Source: Tenodera sinensis
Lineage: Eukaryota; Arthropoda; Insecta; Mantodea; Mantidae
Assembly: GCA_030765045.1 (NCBI GenBank)
Contig: CM060966.1
Span: 65,965,921 to 66,029,920 of the forward strand
Direction: 5' to 3'
DNA length: 64,000 nucleotides
Each line of letters begins with the position of its first letter. Positions within the stretch are counted from its first letter, which is position 1. Below are positions 19,226 to 29,907 of this stretch, piece after piece. Under the pieces are notes generated by a model. That model ran no database searches. It was not told where the DNA came from and saw nothing but the letters and a program-made list of their open reading frames with translations. The position numbers were made by a program, and so were the translations under genes.

Positions 19226-20516
19226 ATAAGGTCGATGTTCTTCCGTCAGGCGAGTGAGAGGTTTGGCGATGCTGGAGAAACTTTATGAAGCGGCGGTAAT
19301 AACTGCACAATCCAAGGAAACTGCGCAGTTCTCGCTTATCCTTTGGGTGAGGCCAATCTCTCACGGCCTGTGTCTTCTCCGGATCCGTGGCCACTCCGGT
19401 TGGTGAGACTATGTGGCCCAAGTAGTTGACTTCCCTGCGGAAGAGCTGGCACTTCTTGGCGTTCAGCTTCAAGCCGGTCGCCTGCAGTCTCTGTAGCACC
19501 TTGGTCAGTTTGTCAAGATGGTCTTCGAATGTCTTGCCGACGATGATGATGTCGTCCAGGTATAACAGGCAGGCGTCATAAGTCAATCCTCTCATTACTG
19601 ACTCCATGAGGCGTTGGAAGGTAGCTGGTGCGTTGCAGAGACCAAGGGGCATAACTGTGAACTGCCAAAGCCCTTGGCCTGTCGAGAATGCGGTCTTCTC
19701 CTTGTCTCTCGGGTCTAGAGCCACCTGCCAGTAACCCGATTTCAGGTCCAGGGTTGAGAACCACTGCGCACCAGCAAGCGTGTCCAGGGTGTCGTCAATG
19801 CGGGGTAAGGGGAAGCAGTCCTTCCTGGTGACAGCGTTCAGCTTCCTGTAATCTACGCAGAAGCGTAGCTCGCCATTCTTCTTCACCAGAACTACAGGGG
19901 AACACCGTCGACTGTCAGACTCTTCGATCACTCTCTTGGTTCTCATGTCCTCTAGCATGTCTCGTACCGCCGCTTGTTTAGCCAACGGAACGCGTCTAGG
20001 TGGTTGCCGAATAGGCCGGGCGTCTCCGGTGTCGATGTGGTGAAGCACTCGGTCCGTGCGGCCGTAATCGCTGCTGCCTTGGCTGAAGACGCGCTGATAT
20101 CGTCTCAGCAGTTGTTGGACCTTCTCTCTCTGTTCAGCGGTCAGGTGGTCGGCCGCCCTCTCCAGTAAGCCTTCCAGCCGGGGCCCCAGGTGTTGCGTCG
20201 GCACCGGCTCCTGGGTCTTGTCTATTGGTGTTACGCTGACCACGGGCTCGCACGCCCCCAACTCCGTCCCGGCCTGGACGTCGTGATCGGTGTCTGTTGG
20301 GTTGAGCAGTCTCACCGGCACCTCCTCTCGGCACGGCAACAATGTCCCGGCTACACAGAGCCCGTGCACATGCGTCTTCCGGTCCAGCAGCATGTTCTTC
20401 TTGCGCTGGCCTTCCAGTCGCGCCGTCACTACCATCTCGCTTCTCGCGGGGACAACTACGTCTTCCCTGAGAATGACCCTGCAGATTCCAAGGCGTTCTT
20501 CGGGGTGCCGGAGCAT
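19206..20516 (-). CDS. pol: Gypsy reverse transcriptase
   Basis: A 436-residue frame. Reverse transcriptase blocks are in order: SPVVLVKKNGELRFCVDYRK, FSTLDLKSGYWQVALD (motif A, catalytic D), FTVMPLGLCNAPATFQRLM and CLLYLDDIIIVG (motif C, YLDD), followed by LNAKKCQLFRREVNYLGHIV. The last 25 or so residues are out of frame after YYRRFIK; the natural continuation lies in the overlapping frame starting near 19225. There is no mutation in the catalytic box. Confidence 0.92.
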   Translation of the reverse strand: MLRHPEERLGICRVILREDVVVPARSEMVVTARLEGQRKKNMLLDRKTHVHGLCVAGTLLPCREEVPVRLLNPTDTDHDVQAGTELGACEPVVSVTPIDKTQEPVPTQHLGPRLEGLLERAADHLTAEQREKVQQLLRRYQRVFSQGSSDYGRTDRVLHHIDTGDARPIRQPPRRVPLAKQAAVRDMLEDMRTKRVIEESDSRRCSPVVLVKKNGELRFCVDYRKLNAVTRKDCFPLPRIDDTLDTLAGAQWFSTLDLKSGYWQVALDPRDKEKTAFSTGQGLWQFTVMPLGLCNAPATFQRLMESVMRGLTYDACLLYLDDIIIVGKTFEDHLDKLTKVLQRLQATGLKLNAKKCQLFRREVNYLGHIVSPTGVATDPEKTQAVRDWPHPKDKRELRSFLGLCSYYRRFIKFLQHRQTSHSPDGRTSTLCVDGGR

Positions 20517-20522
20517 TACTTC

Positions 20523-20939
20523 CTATCCCTTAAGCCGCAGAACCTTCTTGCCGATGTCGACCGTCGCCTCGTGGCTCCTGAGGGCATCCAGTCCCAGTAT
20601 CACCTCCTCAGCCACCTCCGCGACGAACACCCACAAACGCAAGACACTTCGCCCCAGGGTCAACTGCAGCAGGGCCTCCCTCTCCACAGGCAAGGTGTCA
20701 CCCGATGCCGTCACTAGTTGGTACGGTCTGCTCGGTTTTCTCGACGGCAAGCCCCTGGCTACGTGAGGTCTGATGACAGTCACGGCTGCTCCAGTGTCAA
20801 CAAGCACGCGGCACGGCTTCCCTCTCACCCAACCGTCCGCGATGAGGCTGTCATCCATCCGTCGGCTGACGGCGCGCAGTGTCACTCGAGGGGATGATGG
20901 TGATGGCGGCGCCGACGTGCCCCTCGCCACGCCGGCCAT
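20523..20939 (-). CDS. pol: Gypsy aspartic protease
   Basis: A 138-residue frame with the retropepsin active site VLVDTGAAVTVI and the later EVILGLDALRSH block, which matches the family's (I/L)LG(x)D flap partner. It overlaps the gag stop as TAATG in the next frame, so translation could be by reinitiation or frameshifting. It matures the polyprotein. The reading ends at a stop near 20523, seven bases before the next frame. Confidence 0.85.
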   Translation of the reverse strand: MAGVARGTSAPPSPSSPRVTLRAVSRRMDDSLIADGWVRGKPCRVLVDTGAAVTVIRPHVARGLPSRKPSRPYQLVTASGDTLPVEREALLQLTLGRSVLRLWVFVAEVAEEVILGLDALRSHEATVDIGKKVLRLKG

Positions 20940-21905
20940 TACTCATTTTCCGGCTGCTCTTCTTGGTGCCGGCAGTCTCTCATCAGGTGTCCCGGCTGGC
21001 CACACCCCCAACACACGCCACCTGGTCTTCGTCGGCGTCCCTGGACTGGTCTGCGGTCTTCATCGTAGCGGACACTCCTTGTCTTCGAGGTCGGGGTAGC
21101 CGTCACTTTGGCCGCTTCCATCCTTAATGCGGCCGTTAGTGCCTCGTGGATGGTCTTGTAGTCGCCGAGCATCAGGCGTTGACGTATCTCGGCATCGCGT
21201 ACCCCGTCGACGAAGGTATAGGCGGCTTCTCGGGATACGAATTCGGAGGGGAGGTCGACCAAGGCTTTGCTGGCCAGCTGTTCGATTGCCAGGGCGAACT
21301 CCTGCAGCATCTCCACTGGCAGTTGCATCCTAGATTTCAGTTGGCTGCGGTAGGCTGCGGCTAAGCGGTGGTTTCCGAACCGGTTCTCCAGGGCCTCCCA
21401 GATGTCCTTGGGCGCCGCCGCTGTCTGGACTGCGTTCAGCACCTCTGCGGCTCGTCCCTGGAGGCTGGCCATCAGCTGCGCGGCCTCTTCTTCTGGCGAC
21501 CATTTGTTGTGCTTGGCCACTGTGTCGAATTGACGGCGGAAGACCTCAAACGTTGACGTGCCATCGTACTTCGGCGCGCGTCGATGTTGTGTCGCGTGCT
21601 GGAACCTCGGCCTTGTAGTTCTTGAGCTTTTCACTAAGCATCCCTTCCACCATTGCATTTAGCTCCTTGGCGCTACCGTCGACCCTGTCTTCGAGAACGC
21701 TAAGCCGTTCCCCGACATTCTACAGGGCGTCAACGCGTTGGCCGAGGTCCTCCACCTTTCCACCGAGCTCTTTCACATCCTTCCTTACGCCAGCCAGTTG
21801 CTCGTCAATTTTCTTCATCTCTTTCAGCTCGGCAGCGAGGTTGTCGTTTGCCGTCTTCATCTCTGCTTTCAGCTCTTGTAAAAAGCTCACCAATGTAGCC
21901 TCCAT
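20939..21905 (-). CDS. gag: Gypsy gag polyprotein (frameshifted near its start)
   Basis: The N-terminal coiled-coil piece (21905-21720) reads MEATLVSFLQELKAEMKTAN and VRKDVKELGGKVEDLGQR, then hits a stop or frame change. The main part (21658-20939) has the retrotransposon capsid fold signature YDGTSTFEVFRRQFDTVAKH, LMASLQGRAAEVL and LENRFGNHRL, and one zinc knuckle, CWGCGQPGHLMRDC. Gag packages element RNA into particles. It ends in TAA, overlapping the ATG of the next frame as TAATG at about 20937-20941. Confidence 0.87.
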
Positions 21906-21930
21906 CGTCGTGTCCCACTTCTGACACCAG

Positions 21931-22304
21931 TGTGACTTTGGCGGGTGTAAAGTAAAGAAGACAGATGTAGTCGAGATAAAGAAACACTTTTATTTCCGTA
22001 AACAGTAACTTTGTACACTCGTTGCAACAGCAAGAAAGTCTTTACTGATTCACCAACAGCACGGCTCCGAATTCGTAACACAAGAACTGTCCCTTCTCAC
22101 ACTTTACCGCTATTTATATCTCCCAGGCACTGTTCTGGAAACTTCAGGAAAGTTCAGTTATTATTGCGGTCAAATACAAAGCAGACAATTCCAGAAGTCT
22201 CTATCCCTTTCTCTCTTTCGGCAAGCGCCCAACAATGCGGCCATTCTCTGTCTCTTCCCTTCGGCTCCTTTGCGGTAGTGCCGACAATAATGCGATGGGC
22301 GACA
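21931..22304 (-). repeat. Gypsy 5' LTR
   Basis: 374-bp LTR, right copy, expected to carry promoter and polyadenylation signals. A tatttata motif lies near 22112 in plus coordinates, but its role is not testable here. The inner border adjoins the putative primer-binding site. Confidence 0.92.
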
Positions 22305-22539
22305 ATATCTAGAATAGCACTTTGATTATTTCTTCTCTCATCATGTAAGGAACGTAAGGTGTTTGTTGTGCTCTAAAGTTAAAAAAGGCACTCATCAATG
22401 GAACATCAAGCAGCATTATGATACATGTCATAAGATCACCATATAATTATAGACAAGTATGTATTCATAAATTTACAGCACGATTTAAAGTAGCATAACA
22501 CTGACGTAGTGTCCTTTATTCATTTTATTTTTTTTTCAG

Positions 22540-23448
22540 GTCCAGATTGGACTAATCAACTGCAACAGTTCAAAGAGCAATATTTAGACAATACACCTAA
22601 TATTAATTCAAATATTATAACTGATAGACAACCTCACACCAGCTATGCTGTCGCTTTGGAGATTGCTCAGACACAGAGGTGTTTTAGTGATGGAGATTTC
22701 ATTAAAAATATGAGAATAAAGTTGCCAACATAATTTGCCCTGAACAATGTGATATTTTTGGTAATATTGCATTATCATCACGAACCATATAGAGAAGGAT
22801 ACATAAAATAGCAGAAATAACTGAAAAAAGACTACAAACTGAGGTCCATGAATTCATAGCCGTTTCTCTCACGTTGGATGAAAGCACTGACAACGTCGAC
22901 ACAGCACAATTGGTAATTTTCACTTGTAGAGTTACTAACAACCTCTCGATACAAGAATATATGCTTGAAGTCATTCCACTTAGGGAACATACAACAGGGA
23001 TTCAAACAGTAATTCCTGAGTATCCTCGAAAAACAGCAGTTGCAACCTTCAGGTTGATTACAGGACATGATTGTCTGGCAAAACATTTAAACAGAATTGG
23101 GATGTATTCTTCACCACTCTGTCCTCTATGTGATCTGCAAGAGGAAATGGATCGAAACCACCTTCAAATATGCCCGGCCACTTCTAGTGCTCCATCCACA
23201 TGTGAAAAATATTGGAGAGCAAGAGGATTAATGACCTATTGTCAGAAATCCAGCATTAGCCAACAACAACATACAACAGGGACAGAATTATTTCAAGCAT
23301 TTAAGAAATGTGTAGAAGAAAAGAAACTGAATCTAAAAAATCTTGTATCACGATTAACAGATGATAATTTGCGTGCTATCCTGAGAGTGGCTACTTGTGA
23401 TATATCACTAGATTTTCATGGTACATTGCAAATAGAAGTGAATTGAAA
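22540..23448 (+). pseudogene. hAT 2 transposase relic (GTF2IRD2-like), internally deleted
   Basis: Plus-strand frames give SYAVALEIAQTQRCFSDGDF, then, after frame changes, LSSRTISRRI-like and LTLDESTDNVDTAQLVIFTC, YMLEVIPLREHTTG, and across the LINE insertion TELFQAFKKCVEEKKLNLKN. The latter part jumps directly to RLTDDNLRAILRVATCDISL, which belongs near the C terminus, so most of the catalytic core is deleted. The style is that of Charlie-type hAT transposases co-opted as GTF2IRD2/ZBED genes in vertebrates. The LINE piece at 23001-23268 splits it. Confidence 0.75.
22987..23282 (+). mobile_element. 5'-truncated I-type LINE 3' end
   Basis: 268 bp (23001-23268) flanked by the 14-bp duplication acatacaacaggga at 22987-23000 and 23269-23282. 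It encodes the last part of the RNase H-side C terminus: PEYPRKTAVATFRLITGHDC, GMYSSPLCPLCDLQEEMDRN and CEKYWRARGLM. It ends in a caacaacaac-type tail instead of poly(A). The same 3' end recurs at 41720-41788, 55335-55548, 58548, 59163 and 63085. Confidence 0.88.
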
Positions 23449-23680
23449 TATATTGCTCAAATATCTAGGCCTACCTAAAGTATCGTAGACCAAAATAGCT
23501 GTATTCAAGTATATTTACTATTCCTTATTGTACTCTGTAGCGAGCTAGTCCACCACTGACTCTGAACGAAGGTCAATGCCATCCCCTGTTCTACATTACG
23601 TCATGTGCATGGCGGGTTGCATGTTGAGATGTCATACTGATAGCTCATTGAGTACATGTTTGCCGATGCCTGATCAAGAT

Positions 23681-24143
23681 GATAATGAAGTAGAACATGA
23701 TGATCAAAATGATATTGAAGATGTATATGATGATGAAGATGAAGATGATGAAGCTGAAGAAAATGATGAACAAGATGAGGATGAAGATGATAATAAGGAT
23801 GAAGACAAAGAAAATGATGAAGATGGTGATAAAGAAGATGAAGATGATGAAGCTGAAGAAGATAACAGTGATGAACAAGATGATGAAGATGAAGAAAATT
23901 ATTTAGATGAAGGTGATGAAGATGATAAAGAGGCAGATGATGAAGATGATCAAGGTGATGAAGTAGATGATGAATATGAATAATATGAAGATGAGGGTGA
24001 AGATGATGATGAAGATGATGTAGATGAAGATGAAGTAGATTATGATAAGATGTAGATAATAAGATTAAGAAGACGAAGATGATGAAGATGGTGAGGGAGA
24101 TGATGAAGATGAGGAGGAAGATGATGAAGGTATGATGATGTAT
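23681..24143 (+). repeat. GAT-type repeat array, RTE tail part 2
   Basis: This continues the array interrupted at 16268. It is imperfect GATGAA/GATGAT, giving an acidic pseudo-frame. It ends at the left terminus of hAT 3. Confidence 0.85.
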
Positions 24144-26712
24144 CAGTGTTTTTCAACCTGTAGGTTGCAAAGCCTCTGTTGGAGGTTCGCAAGAGGTCGA
24201 GAGATCTCAGTAAAAAAATCAGCAAATTTTAAAAAGGTAGTTACATTAAGAAAAAGTTAACAAAATGATACTCGTTATGTTATTTATACAAACACATTAA
24301 CAAAAAATAAAATCTTCGAGTACTCATTAATTTTAATGTGAAGGTTGCGCTTGAGTTTGTTCAGTCAATTTCTCTCATCATAGATCCATTTTTGCAACAT
24401 TAAGTATTAAATCATTTTCCGAATTTAAGTGATTTCTTAGTTCACCTTTTATTTGGGCCATTGATGAAAATGCCAACTGTCACAAGTACAAGGTAGAAAA
24501 TGTAATCAAACACTTCAAAGCCTCAGTTGTTAATTCCTGGTACCCTGTTTTTCTTTTTAACCAAAAGGTATCCAAATTTTCAGACTTGAATTCCAAGTGT
24601 AACATCCCATCGGCACATAATTCCAGCAGATTCCCTTTGAGCTTAGTTGCTAAATTTGCCTCATTTATAGCTGCATTTAAAAAGGGATTTAAGATCCATC
24701 TTTGCCCAGTGCTATCCGATATCTCTTGCACTGAGAAGTAATGACACAATTCTTTCTTCAAATTATCTAACACCATTTTCATACCAGATATGTATGAGTT
24801 GATGTTTATCTCGCTTCCAACTTCTTCAATGAAAGAATGTATCGACGAAAATGAATCATAGTTGTTTTGATATATAGATGATGATCACAATTCAATTTTT
24901 TTTATAAAGCCATGGAGTTTGTTGCTGTAATGACATTTTCATCCCGCCCTTGAAGACTTTTATTCAAGTTATTTAAATGCTCAAATAAGTCAGAAAGAAA
25001 AGCCAATTTCAAAAGGAATTCCGGGTCAGAAATGAATTCAGAGTAATGTGACTTGGCTTGCTGTAAATATACTAACTGTTAAGCGCGAAGTTCCATAACT
25101 CTGGTCAGTACTTTGCCTTTTGACCACCTGACCTCTGTATGGTAAAGCAAATTGCGGTGTAGTGTCCCCATGTCTTCACAAATGATTCAAAACAATTGGG
25201 TCTGCAACACTTTTCCTTAAATAGAATTTACAATGTTAATAATAATATTTAGAACTTGACTGTATTCTTGTGGCAAGGTTATGGCAGCATGAGCTTAGCG
25301 ATGGAGAAAGCAATGCATCCAACAAGTGTTTGGCATCTGCTCTTTCAGTCGAGCAATAAATCCACTCTTTGCACCAGTCATAGCTTTTGCTCCGTCACTA
25401 CAAATAGCAATGCATTTTTGTTCCCAATCAATATTCATATCTTGCATAGCTTCAAGGAACATGTCATGCAAGCACTGACCTGTAGTATTCATGGGAAGTG
25501 CCTTGCAAAATAGTATTTCTTCCATTAATGTTTCATTGGATTCAAAACGCACAAAAGCTACAAACTGCGCACAACCTGCAATATCTGTTGATTCATCAAA
25601 TTACAAGGACACAAAAGAACTTTTCTTTACTTTTTGTATGACTTAATCATGAATGTCAGTCGCCATATTGCTTATCCTGCGTTGGATGGTACTGTCAGAG
25701 AGAGGTATACTTTTGGGCTTTTTGACCTCTTACTTGCCAAACATAATCTCTGCTATATCTAAAGCCGCTGGTAAATAAAATTTTTGGCAATACTGTGAGG
25801 GTTTCCTGTTTTAGCCAAACGAAAAGCTACTCGAAAGCTAGCGAGCAATGCTTTCTCATTTAGGTTGGACTTTTGTCCTATAGCAGGTTTTTGATGCTCA
25901 AGAGCTCTTAATTTTTGCTCAAAAAATTCCACGGGTTTATTTTTTTCATTAGGATTTTTTCTGTTTAGGTGGCGTACCAACTTTGATGGCTATATGCTCT
26001 CTTGTGACAAGATTTCCAAGCAAATTACGCACTGCGGTTTATTCTCAATCACAGTAAACCCAAATTTCAAATAATTGTCGTCATAATGACATTTCTTTAT
26101 TCCACTACTCCCGCTAGACGTTGATGGTTCTGATGATCTTTTCAGGAATTTATCCATTTACAATAATAACAAACAACTCAACCGCACGTGTCTCATGCTC
26201 ACAAATCACTTTACAATTACTTTAACTCCAAGGCACCTTACACACAGTCCGTATAACACCGTAGTTTCACTTCTGAATCGTTTCCACTTTTCGTGGTCTT
26301 GCTTCCAATTCTACTTGCTTTGCAGTCTTGCACTCAGCTGCCTTGGCCGCGGTCGACCGCCCTATTTATAGGCCAGCGCATTCTAGTGAGAATGATCTCG
26401 AAGCGCAACGAAATGTCTGAAAACTTGTGGAACTTTCGCAGAACCTGTAATAGTTCCGAGTGTTACCAACAGATGGCACTGGGAGTATTGGCCCATAACA
26501 ATATGTAGTTTGTTATCAATTGGCCACATATTCGATTTAAAATTATATGATTTACGTACTTAATTGTATATTTATATCCGAATCCTAAAAAAAGCCTAAC
26601 ATTTTTGTATGGATTATACATTTTTAACATATATGAAGAAAAGGGTCGGGGGGTTGCAAAATATTTTTTGATACTAGGGGGGTCGTGTCATGAAAAAGGT
26701 TGAAAAGCACTG
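24144..26712 (-). mobile_element. hAT transposon 3 (ZBED5/FAM200-like), decayed
   Basis: The ends CAGTGTTTTTCAACCTGTAG (24144) and CAGTGCTTTTCAACCTTTTT (right, inverted, at 26712) are a Charlie-type hAT terminal repeat. The transposase lies on the minus strand from about 26160 (MDKFLKRSSEPSTSSG, then KCHYDDNYLKFGFTVIENKP-QCVICLEIL, a BED-finger-like start). It continues through KALLASFRVAFRLAKTGNPH (25980-25759), LHDMFLEAMQDMNIDWEQKC and SDGAKAMTGAKSGFIARLKE (25552-25295), to LEFKSENLDTFWLKRKTGYQ (24782-24480). There are many stops. It sits inside the GAT array; an exact 8-bp duplication could not be confirmed (tgatgtat versus atgcagat). Confidence 0.8.
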
Positions 26713-27040
26713 ATGCAGATGATGGAGAAGTTGATAAAATAGAGGAAGATGAACAAGACACTGAATATGATGAAGTAAATGATGATAAAGATGATGAGGA
26801 GGAAGAAGATGAAGATGGAAAAGAAGACAAAGCAAATGATGAAGATGAAGATCATGAATAAGGTGATAAAAATGAAAAAAAAGATGATGAGGCAGATTAA
26901 GGTGAAGATGAAGTAGATGATCAAGATGAAGAAGATGAAGTAGATGTTGAAGATGAATATGAAGATGACGTAGATAAAGATGGGGAAGATGAAGGTGATG
27001 AAGATGATGGTGAAGATGAAGATGGAAGGACAGTCTAAAG
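26713..27040 (+). repeat. GAT-type repeat array, RTE tail part 3
   Basis: Final segment of the GAT/GAA array. Adding the three parts gives about 1.35 kb of original tail. It ends at gatggaaggacagtc, the presumed 3' end of the RTE insertion. Confidence 0.8.
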
Positions 27041-27081
27041 GGAATCATAATGGTTACATGATTAAGTCATTAGAAGAAATA

Positions 27082-27332
27082 CCTGTCTCTGTAGCATGGT
27101 TTTAGCGTGTCTGCCTCATGTCTGGGAAGTCGCAAGTTTGAATCTTGCTTAGGGTGAGTTATCTGGATAAGGTTTTTTCTGAGGTTTCCCTTATCTTGAG
27201 AAGACAAATGTTGGATAACTTAAAGCTCTATGGACCTCAGGCTCATTTGAGCATCATTTCACCCATTTCATTCATTTACCATCCAATGTGACACTATATT
27301 GGAGGATGTTATTAAAAAAAATTAAATGAAAA
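27082..27332 (+). mobile_element. tRNA-derived SINE family A, copy 1
   Basis: It has an A-box-like stretch (gtagcatggttttagcgtg) and a B-box-like one (agtttgaatctt). A conserved body follows (gagaagacaaatgttggata; ggctcatttgagc), ending ggaggatgttattaaaaaaa. Matching copies are at 34766-35015 and 53669-53920 (-). Confidence 0.85.
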
Positions 27333-27519
27333 AGATGCAGTCTTTATATGCTAAAGCTGATAAAAGTAATAGGAAAGTAATTATAGATTAAACTTATCTA
27401 GGCACCTAATTTTTATGTAGCAAAGAAGGTTAAAATGTAAATTTTTGTGTACTGAGGAGTGTCAAAAGTTTTGGTAAAAGTATTAAAATATTTTACTTAA
27501 ATTCACAGAAATGAGAAAA
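27333..27519. other. AT-rich spacer
   Basis: Short AT-rich sequence after SINE A; no feature seen. Confidence 0.4.
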
Positions 27520-28700
27520 TTATTAATTTATTATTGTTAGTGGGTACTCACTATCCATAAATGGATAGCAACTCCTAGCATGTTCCCTTAAAATTGCAAC
27601 TGACAAAAAGAAATCTTTGCCAAATTGTCCATATTTAAACAAGGGGATGTCACTAACACTCACACACATCAAATCACCTACTTGTTTATCTTCTGTGACT
27701 TGAGCAACTGTACAGTACTGTACACAGTTTTTGAAAACCATTGTTTTTCTCAAGCAAATTTTTAAGTTTGTCTTTTAGTACTTTTAGCCCTGGTAATGAA
27801 TTAATTTTCATTTCAACAGCCTGCACCTCTTAATTGTTTGACTTGACAGATTCTTTGAGGTTTCTAGTTTTTGTTTTGTGTCACACAAAAAGTTTAGATT
27901 TGTGGATATGAACACCAAATCATATTTTAATTGGGTATTTTTCAATAAAGCCTGAACTATTTCAATAGATGACTCATCATTTTTGTTCAACTCATTTACT
28001 ACAGATGCAAAACATTCAAAATTTGTGCCATAGTGGAAAACTACTTAGCCAAGTGCTCCAGCATGTGACCACTGGTGCAGGGGGAAGAGGAAGATTGATT
28101 TTTTTCCCTGAGGAGACCAATCCTCAATGGTGATTTAAGAAATATCTTTTTTCCAATTTGATACAGGCCTATCCATATTGGGATATAGGAGTCTGATGCA
28201 TTCACATAATCTATGAAAAGCTTGTACTACATAAGTGACATGAACCAGTTTAGGAAAACTCACGGAAAAGACTTTACCTGCTTTTATAATTATGGGCAGC
28301 ATCTGTGAGAAAGAATATGTTGTCATATTTTATACCATTTGGCCACATTATATGCATAGTTTCATTGAATAACCTCACAATCGTTATATTATTTGCTGCA
28401 GATAGTTCTTTATGTGTCATTAAATATAACTGCTCATTAGCTATTTCATCATTTTTCATTACACTGACATTTCCTAGTTCCTGAAACTTGAATCTTGAGT
28501 TTTCTCAATGCTGGCCTAAAGTTTTTCATTTTCACATGCTGCCCTAATTTTTTGTAAAGTTTATTGTAGCACTTAGGAGGGTTCTTCTTTCTTAATATTG
28601 ACTCTTCAGGTGGCGCAATGTTGATATATTTAGTTGTCAAAAAGTTCCTAAGTGGAACATTATTTAGTTTCTTGAGTGGGATGTTGACTGCAACAAACTC
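27520..28700 (-). pseudogene. Second CGGBP1-type hAT transposase relic
   Basis: The minus-strand reading from 28700 gives VAVNIPLKKLNNVPLRNFL, then EESILRKKNPPKCYNKLYKK. 28459-28274 gives ITIVRLFNETMHIMWPNG and NIFFLTDAAHN. 28326-28135 gives MLPIIIKAGKVFSVSFPKLV and RLLYPNMDRPVSNWKKDIS. Around 27990 it reads DESSIEIVQALLKNTQLKYD and LVFISTNLNFLCDTKQKLE. The order and motifs match the transposase in hAT 1. It is interrupted by stops, and terminal repeats were not identified. It keeps the TDAA core segment missing from hAT 1. Confidence 0.72.
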
Positions 28701-29189
28701 TATGCATAACGACCAATATGTTGTTAAAAGCGATGTTGCTATATACGGTTTTGACTGTATGTTTTTACATATGTTTTCTTCAAAATGTGCATTTTAATGT
28801 GAAATAAGATTTCATATTTATGCTCATGATCCTTTATTCAGAATTTTCCCCTTTTTGTAGGCATGTACATGTTAGCAGAAAAAAATATTTATTTACCTAA
28901 GAATCTGCTCCCTATTGATCACTTTAACAGAATAGTTTACTTTAAGATTAAGTATCTTATGTAATATCAGAATACATAATGACCTATTAAAATCATGCAT
29001 TTCAACTTTTAATAAAATTCAATGAGGTAAAAGTTATATCAAATAACTAAAAACTTATTCTAAAAGTCAGTAATCCAGTTTTGCATAGAATTTATGCACC
29101 TCTCAAAATTCGTAAATCTGGAAATAAAATGAAACCTATAATAAATTATATAAATTCACCTTCTTACAATCTAGTTAAATGGTTAAATA
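28701..29189. other. AT-rich spacer, nothing recognised
   Basis: AT-rich sequence between the hAT relic and a mariner fragment. No ORF, tRNA-like fold or repeat link was recognised. Confidence 0.4.
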
Positions 29190-29632
29190 AAAAGTGTACT
29201 ACTTTTGATAAACAACTTCTTCCACCGAAAATCACTGTCCATGCATTTTATTCTTGATGTTTGGGAACAAAACGAAGTCATTGGGTGCCAAATCAGACTG
29301 TATGGCAAATGAGTCATCAATTTGGATTTTGAGTGTTCATATAGTTGATTGTTACACAAGATGTGTGAGTGCTCGCATTGAAGAATGATCCGACTGCGCT
29401 TGTGTGTATTCCTTATTTCACCAAAGACTTCTAGCAAACAAATGGTTGTGTACCATTCAGAACTGACTGTTTTAGTTCCTCTAAAGGCACTGTTGCTGCA
29501 TGACCAGTTTTTCTGAGAAAAAAGGGTGACCATTTGTTTCGAAGTGCTTCCAGTGCGAACAGCTTGTTGGATTTGGTTCATCTTGAAACACCCATACAGT
29601 TCACTGCTGTTTAAGCTCCGGCTCACACATAT
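29190..29632 (-). pseudogene. mariner transposase fragment, second subfamily
   Basis: Minus-strand frame: AVRTGSTSKQMVTLFSQKN, RGTKTVSSEWYTTICLLEVF and GEIRNTHKRSRIIL, then with frame changes a YSP-like and NDFFLFP-like end (THLPYSLIWHPMTSFCSQ). The phrase EWYTTICL.EVFGEIR is typical of another mariner subfamily than the relic at 6986-7835. The N-terminal DNA-binding part is missing, and the right end abuts a SINE. Confidence 0.72.
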
Positions 29633-29636
29633 GTTG

Positions 29637-29855
29637 TTGTAGTGTTTAATGCCCGCTTTTACTACTACGGCACTGCAGGCGGTGACACTGATGATATATG
29701 GAATGAAGATGGAGCACCGGTGGAATGAGATGGCGGGGGAAACCGGAGCACCCGGAGAAAACCTGCCCTGGCGCCGCTTCGTCCATCACGAATACCACAT
29801 GCAGGTCCCTGGGATCGAACCCGGGCCGTCTAGGTGGCTTATACATTGAGATCCA
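29637..29855 (-). mobile_element. SINE family B, minus-strand copy
   Basis: Reverse complement of the 17857-18096 SINE: gtgtttaatgcccgctttta at the left, gaacccgggccgtctaggtg at the right. The first part of the tRNA-like head is missing or diverged. It lies between the mariner fragment and the Tc1-like element. Confidence 0.88.
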
Positions 29856-29907
29856 TGATATATTACCTGTTACAATTTTACATACATATTTTGAAGCACC
29901 AGAAATT

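Larger units (their letters stand above)
16739..22304 (-). mobile_element. Nearly intact Gypsy LTR retrotransposon
   Basis: Two LTRs (16739-17110 and 21931-22304) bound gag, protease, reverse transcriptase, RNase H and integrase in Gypsy order on the minus strand. The LTRs differ, by my reading, at only three bases plus one 2-bp indel, so the insertion is recent. Each LTR on the minus strand starts TGTCGCC and ends GTCACA. A primer-binding-site-like sequence (ctggtgtcagaagtggg) follows the 5' LTR at 21914-21930. A purine-rich tract (gaggagggagcag) precedes the 3' LTR at about 17111-17123. No matching target duplication is seen (taaa versus atat). There is no envelope gene. Confidence 0.92.
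16261..23680 (+). mobile_element. hAT transposon 2 (GTF2IRD2/ZBED-like), carrying a Gypsy insertion
   Basis: The element body is 16269-23672. Ends CAGGCATCGGCAAACATGTA (left) and the same sequence with one later difference (right, inverted) form the terminal inverted repeat. The flanking 8-bp duplication is atcaagat at 16261-16268 and 23673-23680. It was inserted into the GAT array. Without the Gypsy element (16739-22304), a LINE fragment (23001-23268) and a SINE piece, the hAT is about 1.4 kb and holds a deleted transposase gene near its right end. Confidence 0.82.

Noticed and set aside
24136..26720. An 8-bp target duplication for hAT 3
   Set aside because: tgatgtat and atgcagat do not match well enough; the GAT repeat makes any partial match uninformative.
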